DNA from: Pseudomonadota bacterium
GTDB lineage: Bacteria > Pseudomonadota > Gammaproteobacteria > Burkholderiales > Thiobacillaceae
Direction of reading: 5' to 3'
Assembly: GCA_021836225.1 (NCBI GenBank)
Contig: JAKBJA010000140.1
Coordinates: 1-9,844, forward strand
Length of the DNA stretch: 9,844 nucleotides
The stretch's first letter is position 1, and the number at the start of each line of letters is the position of its first letter. Both the position numbers and the translations under genes were made by a program. Shown here in pieces: positions 6,032 to 9,844 of this stretch. The notes under the pieces were generated by a model that was not told the origin of the DNA, ran no database searches, and saw only the letters and a list, made by a program, of their open reading frames with translations.

Positions 6032-6057
6032 TCACCCCGGCTACTCTGCCGGGGTGA
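6032..6057 (+). terminator. Strong hairpin after DUF1631 gene, overlapping the mutY start
   Basis: TCACCCCGG (6032-6040) pairs perfectly with CCGGGGTGA (6049-6057) around an 8-base loop. The 9-bp GC-rich stem resembles a terminator, but only AAAT follows, not a T-run. The right arm contains the GTG start codon of mutY (6054-6056), so in a read-through transcript it would also hide that codon. It may work as a weak terminator, as a translational brake on mutY, or both. Confidence 0.5.
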
Positions 6058-7088
6058 AATCGTTCTCATCCCGCGTTATCCACTGGCAACAGCGCCACGG
6101 TCGCCATGCCCTGCCCTGGCAGGCCAGCCGCGACCCTTACCGCATCTGGCTGTCGGAAATCATGCTGCAGCAGACCCAGGTCGCCACCGTCATTTCCTAT
6201 TTTGAGCGCTTTGTGGCGCGCTTTCCCGATCTGAATGCGCTGGCGGCCGCGCACGAGGACACGGTGCTCGCGCTATGGAGCGGGCTGGGCTACTACAGCC
6301 GCGCGCGCAACCTGCATGCTGCCGCACGCACCATTGCCGAAAATCAGGGCGGGATATTTCCGGCGACGGCAGCGGCCATCACGCAGTTGCCGGGCGTCGG
6401 ACGATCCACTGCCGCCGCCATTGCCGCACTGGCGTTCGGACAGCGCTGTGCCATTCTCGACGGCAACGTCAAACGCGTGCTGGCGCGACACGGCGGCATT
6501 GCCGGCTGGGCTGGCGACAAGAAGGTGGAAACGGCGCTGTGGCAGCTGGCCGAGTCACACCTGCCGCACACGGCCATCGAGACCTACACCCAAGGCATGA
6601 TGGATCTCGGCGCGCTTGTCTGCACCCGCAGCCAGCCTGCCTGCACAGCCTGCCCGGTCAACGCAGACTGCATCGCACACACGCAGCAGAGAACCGCCGA
6701 ACTGCCCACGCCGCGTCCCAAAAAAGTACTGCCCGAAAAGCAGGTCCAGATGCTGCTGCTGCTCGATCGCGGCGAACTGATGCTGGAAAAACGGCCGGCG
6801 CACGGCATATGGGGCGGAATGTGGAGCCTGCCCGAGCTTGCGCCCGATGCCGACCCGGCCAGCCACTGCCGCGACCACTTCGGTCACGTCGCGCTTGCTC
6901 AGCAGGTGATGCCGCAGCTCACGCACAGCTTCACCCATTTCAAGCTGCATATCCGGCCGGTGCAGCTGCAGCTCGCGCCTCGCCTAACCAGCCCGGCCGG
7001 GCAAATCTGGCTGCCCCTGTCCAGCGCCCTCGAAGCCGCCCTGCCCGCCCCCATCCGTACACTGGTAAAACAACTCGATTCCCATTGA
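6054..7088 (+). CDS. mutY: Adenine DNA glycosylase MutY (GTG start)
   Basis: Removes adenine mispaired with 8-oxoguanine, preventing G:C to T:A mutations. 344 residues, typical for MutY. The catalytic domain has SEIMLQQTQV with Glu35 (aligns with catalytic Glu37 of E. coli), a helix-hairpin-helix LPGVGRSTAAAIAALAFG (112-129), and catalytic Asp136 in ILDGNVKRVLARH. The iron-sulfur cluster ligands are C190-x6-C197-x2-C200-x5-C206. The C-terminal NUDIX-like 8-oxoG recognition domain runs from about 225 and contains GIWGGMWSLPEL (251-262) and HSFTHFKLHI (291-300), where the common FSH loop reads FTH. No in-frame ATG lies between the preceding stop codon at 6003 and the catalytic region. GTG 6054 is therefore the likely start, though it lacks a ribosome site and lies in a hairpin. 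It follows the DUF1631 gene by 48 bases. Confidence 0.95.
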   Translation: MKSFSSRVIHWQQRHGRHALPWQASRDPYRIWLSEIMLQQTQVATVISYFERFVARFPDLNALAAAHEDTVLALWSGLGYYSRARNLHAAARTIAENQGGIFPATAAAITQLPGVGRSTAAAIAALAFGQRCAILDGNVKRVLARHGGIAGWAGDKKVETALWQLAESHLPHTAIETYTQGMMDLGALVCTRSQPACTACPVNADCIAHTQQRTAELPTPRPKKVLPEKQVQMLLLLDRGELMLEKRPAHGIWGGMWSLPELAPDADPASHCRDHFGHVALAQQVMPQLTHSFTHFKLHIRPVQLQLAPRLTSPAGQIWLPLSSALEAALPAPIRTLVKQLDSH

Positions 7089-7166
7089 GTTCCCAGCGTT
7101 CCGGCCGCAGGCGGCTCAGTAGGCGCTCACATTCAGTTACTGCCTGATTGCGGAGAGGGTGCTATA

Positions 7167-7172
7167 CATAAT
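7167..7172 (+). promoter_or_regulatory. Possible -10 box for the DsrC-like gene
   Basis: CATAAT (5 of 6 to TATAAT), within an AT-rich patch (7163-7176), lies 27 bases before the start codon. The -35 position holds only CTGATT, a poor match. Of all sites in the 111-base gap after mutY this is the best promoter candidate. A small GCCGC-AG-GCGGC inverted repeat shortly after the mutY stop may end the upstream transcript. Confidence 0.35.
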
Positions 7173-7188
7173 CAATAGCCGTAATCAC

Positions 7189-7194
7189 AGGAGG
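7189..7194 (+). promoter_or_regulatory. Consensus ribosome binding site
   Basis: A perfect AGGAGG, 5 bases before ATG 7200. It is the strongest site in the window and suggests that the DsrC-like protein is made at a high level. It also rules out the GTG at 7194 as the start. Confidence 0.8.
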
Positions 7195-7199
7195 TGGTC

Positions 7200-7523
7200 A
7201 TGAATACGCAGCTTGATGCGCCTGGCACCGCCGTCTTCGACCCTGACGGTTTTTTGATTGATCCGGACATGTGGAGCGAAAGCCTGGCTGATCGCGTCGC
7301 CCAAACTGACGGGGTGGGCGAGTTGAGCGATTTGCAGCTTGGTCTGCTGCACGCCTTGCGACGTGAATATGCCAAGCACGGCACCGTGACCGCGCTCAGT
7401 CATGTATGCCACCTCACCGGGCAAAGCGCCGACTGCATGCAGCATTTGTTCCCCAGTCCGCGCGAAGCGTGGCGGATCGCCGGATTGCCCAATCCGGGCG
7501 AAGAAGCCAAGTCCTATATGTAG
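7200..7523 (+). CDS. DsrC/TusE-family protein lacking both conserved cysteines (RspA-like)
   Basis: A 107-residue protein of the TusE/DsrC/DsvC sulfur-relay fold. The family signature is clear: DPDGFLIDPDMWSESLADRV (14-33), a central helix GELSDLQLGLLHALRREYAKHGTV (40-63), and LFPSPREAWRIAGLPNPG (83-100). In DsrC and TusE the last motif reads CRIAGLPKPTGC-x, with two redox or persulfide-carrying cysteines. Here the first is Trp91 and the C-terminal tail EEAKSYM (101-107) has none. Cys70 and Cys79 sit in the middle of the protein and are not the family's functional pair. Proteins with this loss have been called RspA (regulatory sulfur-related). It probably cannot carry sulfur and may bind or regulate partners. 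Start ATG 7200 is set by a strong AGGAGG at 7189-7194; a GTG at 7194 overlaps that site and is unlikely. Confidence 0.88.
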   Translation: MNTQLDAPGTAVFDPDGFLIDPDMWSESLADRVAQTDGVGELSDLQLGLLHALRREYAKHGTVTALSHVCHLTGQSADCMQHLFPSPREAWRIAGLPNPGEEAKSYM

Positions 7524-7566
7524 AACATATTGCCGGGCGGGATTGCCTTGGCGGCCGCGCACGACG

Positions 7567-7585
7567 CGCCGCTAATTCAGCGGCG
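7567..7585. terminator. Hairpin at the convergent gene ends
   Basis: CGCCGCT (7567-7573) and AGCGGCG (7579-7585) form a perfect 7-bp stem with a 5-base loop spanning the stop codon of the RNase T2 gene, 44 bases past the stop of the DsrC-like gene. It could serve both converging transcripts, but neither strand has a T-run after it. Confidence 0.35.
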
Positions 7586-8318
7586 TATCGATGTAGGCCC
7601 GCCCTTGGGGACACCCCGAGTTGTAATGCCTCACGCCCGCGTGGCTGTAGGCAAGCGGAGCCCCCGCCCCACCGGTCGCCGGGTTGCGCTCGAAATGGAC
7701 GCGCACCTCGCGCAGCATGGGAAAGCGCTTGGCCGGATCCGGCGTGCGCGGCGTCTGGCAGTCGAAGGTGACCGCATCTTTCAGCGCCGGGTCGGCCTTG
7801 GCCAGCGCCTCGCGCAGCAAAAGCAGATCGACTTCGCGCCCCATGTGGCGCGCGATCTCGCCGCCGATCGCACGATTGACGCGCTCGGTCAGCGCGGCCG
7901 CAGCGGCGAAGTACGCGACCTCGGCAAGGCCCGAGCAGCTGCCGTGTTTGGCCCACTGGTAGCGATCCAGGCAATCTGCGGAAGCCGGCATCACCTGCCC
8001 CAGCCGCGCGCGCGTGTCCGGCGGCAGTCGCAGCGGCGGCAGGCTGCAGAACGCCCCCCCGGTTTCGCCACCGCAATACGCCGGATGCTTGCGGTCGTTG
8101 CGATTCGGCCACAGTCCGTGCAAGGTCAGCGGCATCGCCTTGAAGCCGGTTTCGGACAGGGCCCGACACTGCGCAAACTGTTGCTTGCGCTGCGGCTCGT
8201 CCTCGCAGAACGCCGGTGCAACGCTCAGCGCCAGCAGGTAATAGTCGAAACGCGCCGGCTCGGCGCAGCCGGCCAGCGGCGCCAGCAACAGCGCCAGCAG
8301 CATTCCCTTCCATCGCAT
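7572..8318 (-). CDS. Ribonuclease T2 family lipoprotein, catalytic Glu replaced by Gln
   Basis: A 248-residue secreted RNase T2-type enzyme (relative of E. coli RNase I), predicted to cleave single-stranded RNA through a 2',3'-cyclic phosphate. The N-terminus MRWKGMLLALLLAPLAGC is a lipoprotein signal with lipobox LAGC, giving lipid-modified Cys18 after cleavage, so the product is anchored to a membrane facing the periplasm. Active-site block 1 is LTLHGLWPN (64-72, His67); block 2 is RYQWAKHGSC (119-128, Lys124, His125). The acidic residue normally three before the Lys (Glu in RYEYAKHG of E. coli, Glu105 in RNase Rh) is Gln121 here. Several Cys residues suit the family's disulfides. ATG 8318 has GGAG (8326-8329) 7 bases upstream. 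It is convergent with the DsrC-like gene and divergent from ilvE. Confidence 0.92.
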   Translation of the reverse strand: MRWKGMLLALLLAPLAGCAEPARFDYYLLALSVAPAFCEDEPQRKQQFAQCRALSETGFKAMPLTLHGLWPNRNDRKHPAYCGGETGGAFCSLPPLRLPPDTRARLGQVMPASADCLDRYQWAKHGSCSGLAEVAYFAAAAALTERVNRAIGGEIARHMGREVDLLLLREALAKADPALKDAVTFDCQTPRTPDPAKRFPMLREVRVHFERNPATGGAGAPLAYSHAGVRHYNSGCPQGRAYIDTPLN

Positions 8319-8382
8319 GTTCAGTCTCCAATACGGCAACATCGTGCCATAAACCGATGGCCTCGCTTCTTCCGGATTCCGG

Positions 8383-8388
8383 TAAAAT
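8383..8388 (+). promoter_or_regulatory. Likely -10 box for ilvE
   Basis: TAAAAT in the context GGTAAAATCG, 32 bases before the ilvE ATG, matches 5 of 6 of the -10 consensus. No good -35 is seen 16-18 bases upstream. The inverted repeat CCGG-ATT-CCGG (about 8372-8382) lies directly before it and might be a regulator site. The spacer between the divergent RNase T2 and ilvE genes is 102 bases. Confidence 0.4.
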
Positions 8389-8420
8389 CGACGTTTTCCA
8401 TTGCTGAGAGATTTTTCACC

Positions 8421-9344
8421 ATGTCCATGGCCGACCGCGATGGCGTCATCTGGTACGACGGCAAACTCGTACCCTGGCGCGACGCCACCACCCACGTCCT
8501 CACCCACACCCTGCACTACGGCATGGGCGTATTCGAGGGTGTGCGCGCCTACAAGGCCGAACAGGGCACATCCATTTTCCGTCTGCAGGAACACACCGAC
8601 CGGCTGTTCCGTTCCGCCCATATCCTCGGCATGAAAATGCCGTTCGACAAGGCCACGATTTACGAAGCGCAGCGCACCGTGGTGCGTGAAAACGGGCTCG
8701 AATCCGGCTACCTGCGCCCGATGGCGTTTTACGGTTCCGAGGCCATGGGCATCTCGGCGAAGAACCTGTCGGTGCACGTCATCGTCGCCGCCTGGCCGTG
8801 GGGCGCCTATCTGGGGCAGGAAGCGCTGGAGCGCGGCATCCGTGTGAAGACCAGCTCGTTCTCGCGCCATCATTCCAACGTCACCATGTGCAAGGCCAAG
8901 GCCAACGGCAACTACATGAATTCCATCCTCGCGCACAGGGAAGCCGAGATGGACGGCTACGACGAGGCGCTGCTGCTCGACGTCGACGGCTTTGTCTCCG
9001 AAGGCTCGGGCGAGAACATCTTCATCGTCCGCGACGGCAAGCTCTACACCCCCGACCCGAGTTCCGCCCTGGTCGGCCTCACCCGCGACACCATCATCCA
9101 GCTGGCGGAGGAAAACGGCCTGCAGGTGATTGAAAAACGCATCACCCGCGACGAGGTCTACATCGCCGACGAGGCCTTCTTCACCGGCACCGCCGCCGAA
9201 GTCACGCCGATCCGTGAACTCGACAACCGCACCATCGGCGAAGGCACGCGCGGGCCCATCACTGCCAAGCTGCAGGCCTTGTATTTCGATTGCGTTTACG
9301 GTCGTTCCCCCACCCACACCGACTGGCTCACCCCGGTCAAGTAA
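8421..9344 (+). CDS. ilvE: Branched-chain amino acid aminotransferase (PLP fold type IV)
   Basis: Last step of leucine, isoleucine and valine synthesis: transamination of the branched 2-oxo acids with glutamate. 307 residues, normal for bacterial IlvE. Conserved stretches: HTLHYGMGVFEGVRAY (29-44); YLRPMAFYG (97-105); CKAKANGNYMNS (157-168) with PLP Schiff-base Lys160; GYDEALLLDVDGFVSEGSGENIFIV (179-203) with the EGSGEN cofactor loop; GLTRDTI (219-225); and FFTGTAAEVTPIRELD (253-268) with the phosphate-binding TGTAAE. ATG 8421 is chosen by the family N-terminus; ATG 8427 two codons on is an alternative, and the ribosome site is weak (GAGAG). The zinc-finger gene follows 11 bases after the stop. 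Confidence 0.96.
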   Translation: MSMADRDGVIWYDGKLVPWRDATTHVLTHTLHYGMGVFEGVRAYKAEQGTSIFRLQEHTDRLFRSAHILGMKMPFDKATIYEAQRTVVRENGLESGYLRPMAFYGSEAMGISAKNLSVHVIVAAWPWGAYLGQEALERGIRVKTSSFSRHHSNVTMCKAKANGNYMNSILAHREAEMDGYDEALLLDVDGFVSEGSGENIFIVRDGKLYTPDPSSALVGLTRDTIIQLAEENGLQVIEKRITRDEVYIADEAFFTGTAAEVTPIRELDNRTIGEGTRGPITAKLQALYFDCVYGRSPTHTDWLTPVK

Positions 9345-9355
9345 GCGAGGTCGGC

Positions 9356-9595
9356 ATGAGCGAGCGGGACGACAATACCCAAAAGGGCATAAATACCCAA
9401 AAGGGCATAAATACCCAGCGGGTCATCGAGGTCACCGAGGGCGACCTGCCCCTGCACTGCCCGATGCCGCAGCACGCCGACTGGAATGCACACCCGCGCG
9501 TCTATCTGCCGATCGAGGCGCGCGGCGATGCGCTGTGCCCGTATTGCGGCACGCTCTATCGTTTGAAAGGCAAGCCCAGCGGCGCCCATCATTGA
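9356..9595 (+). CDS. zf-CHCC zinc-finger protein with expanded N-terminal repeat
   Basis: A 79-residue protein whose core LPLHCPMPQHADWNAHPRVYLPIEARGDALCPYCGTLYRL (31-70) is the zf-CHCC domain: Cys35-x10-His46-x14-Cys61-x2-Cys64 as zinc ligands. This domain is shared with the mitochondrial complex I subunit NDUFS6, but no function is settled for the small bacterial proteins. ATG 9356 has GAGG (9347-9350) 5 bases upstream, 11 bases after ilvE, so it is co-transcribed with ilvE. Residues 7-24 are a hexapeptide repeated three times, NTQKGI-NTQKGI-NTQRVI, from an 18-base DNA tandem repeat. Without the two extra copies the protein would have the short N-terminus normal for this family. Confidence 0.88.
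   Translation: MSERDDNTQKGINTQKGINTQRVIEVTEGDLPLHCPMPQHADWNAHPRVYLPIEARGDALCPYCGTLYRLKGKPSGAHH
9374..9427 (+). repeat. 18-base tandem repeat inside the zinc-finger gene
   Basis: The unit AATACCCAAAAGGGCATA occurs exactly at 9374-9391 and 9392-9409, then in diverged form at 9410-9427. The first two copies are identical, which suggests recent duplication. The length keeps the frame, so copy-number change would alter the N-terminus by six residues per unit without frameshift. Each unit contains a small CCC-AAAA-GGG inverted repeat that could favour slippage. Confidence 0.9.
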
Positions 9596-9600
9596 GTCAA

Positions 9601-9617
9601 CAGCCCAACCCGGGCTG
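9601..9617 (+). terminator. Weak terminator-like hairpin after the zinc-finger gene
   Basis: CAGCCC (9601-9606) pairs with GGGCTG (9612-9617) around a 5-base loop, 5 bases past the stop codon. No T-run follows, so it is at best a weak or factor-dependent end of the ilvE transcript. Confidence 0.35.
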
Positions 9618-9682
9618 GCTTCATTGAGGGCATTGTTCGCCACGCGGGCCACGACACGGCGTATTCACGCAATCCGAGAATC

Positions 9683-9844
9683 ATGTCCGAACACGCTTTC
9701 CCCACCCCCGAAGCTGCCGAAGCAGCGTTCTATGCCGCCTTCGAGGCGCGCTCGCTCGACGCGATGATGGCGGTCTGGGCAGGCGATGACAGCATCGCCT
9801 GCATCCATCCCCTGGCTGCGCCGCTGAATGGGCGCGCTGCGGTG
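9683..9844 (+). CDS. NTF2/SnoaL-like protein (first 54 residues, cut by window end)
   Basis: The start of a small protein of the nuclear-transport-factor-2/SnoaL superfold, a cone-shaped fold used by ketosteroid-isomerase-like enzymes and by binding domains. Visible: FPTPEAAEAAFYAAFEARSL (residues 6-25), then DAMMAVWAGDDSIACIHPLA (26-45) and LNGRAAV. This is the usual helix-helix-strand opening, with the W...D...CIHP pattern of the bacterial stand-alone members. No specific function can be assigned. ATG 9683 has only a short GAGA before it. It is 87 bases after the zinc-finger gene, on the same strand, and may be read from the same transcript. Confidence 0.75.
   Translation, partial: MSEHAFPTPEAAEAAFYAAFEARSLDAMMAVWAGDDSIACIHPLAAPLNGRAAV

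Noticed and set aside
7414..8331. 305-codon minus-strand frame overlapping the RNase T2 gene
   Set aside because: It is out of frame with the recognisable HGLWP and WAKHG motifs and consists of Ala/Arg/Gly-rich sequence.
7530..8420. Long upstream extension of the ilvE frame
   Set aside because: It runs antisense through the RNase T2 gene and IlvE proteins begin near MSMADRDGVIWYDGK. The extension has no domain.
8319..9317. Upstream extension of the RNase T2 frame through the ilvE region
   Set aside because: The lipoprotein signal peptide and GGAG ribosome site fix the start at 8318; the rest is the antisense of ilvE.

Overview
The window looks like chromosomal DNA of a GC-rich betaproteobacterium, most likely a sulfur-oxidising Nitrosomonadales/Thiobacillus-like organism. 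This is inferred from the gene set (thiS-thiG-trmB block, DUF1631 protein, ilvE followed by a zf-CHCC protein) and from a DsrC/TusE-family protein without active cysteines, a type known from sulfur oxidisers. There are no insertion sequences, phage genes or CRISPR arrays. Most of it is housekeeping sequence.

Layout. Minus strand, positions 1-3033, reading leftwards from position 3033: thiS (sulfur carrier), thiG (thiazole synthase), trmB (tRNA m7G46 methyltransferase), marC-like membrane protein, then a 6-phosphogluconate dehydrogenase cut by the window edge. thiS to marC are closely spaced and probably co-transcribed. Plus strand from 3134: tRNA-Gly(CCC), then about 570 bases without a protein gene, then a 741-residue DUF1631 protein, mutY, and a DsrC-like small protein with a strong ribosome binding site. 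Convergent to that is a minus-strand RNase T2 lipoprotein gene (7572-8318). Divergent from it are ilvE, a small zinc-finger protein and the start of an NTF2/SnoaL-like protein.

Most interesting region: 3537-3782. The leader of the DUF1631 gene contains a clear cyclic-di-GMP-I (GEMM-I) riboswitch aptamer core: GGGCAAACC, a hairpin with a GNRA loop, GACGCAAAG, a second long hairpin, and a GACAGCGGGACCG tail. Upstream sits a sequence very like a sigma-28 (FliA, flagellar) promoter, TCAAGTTT-N12-GCCGATAG, whose -35 half overlaps a perfect 12-base palindrome. Downstream, a 9-bp hairpin can form only by taking the 3' strand of the aptamer. Together this suggests that a DUF1631 protein of unknown function is under flagellar sigma factor control and c-di-GMP control. 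That is a testable link between this family and motility or biofilm switching.

Other points of interest: the DsrC-like protein lacks both functional cysteines; the RNase T2 has Gln in place of the catalytic Glu; the zinc-finger protein carries an in-frame 18-base tandem repeat; mutY starts at a GTG inside a strong hairpin; and the 330 bases after the tRNA are rich in inverted repeats but match no RNA I recognise.
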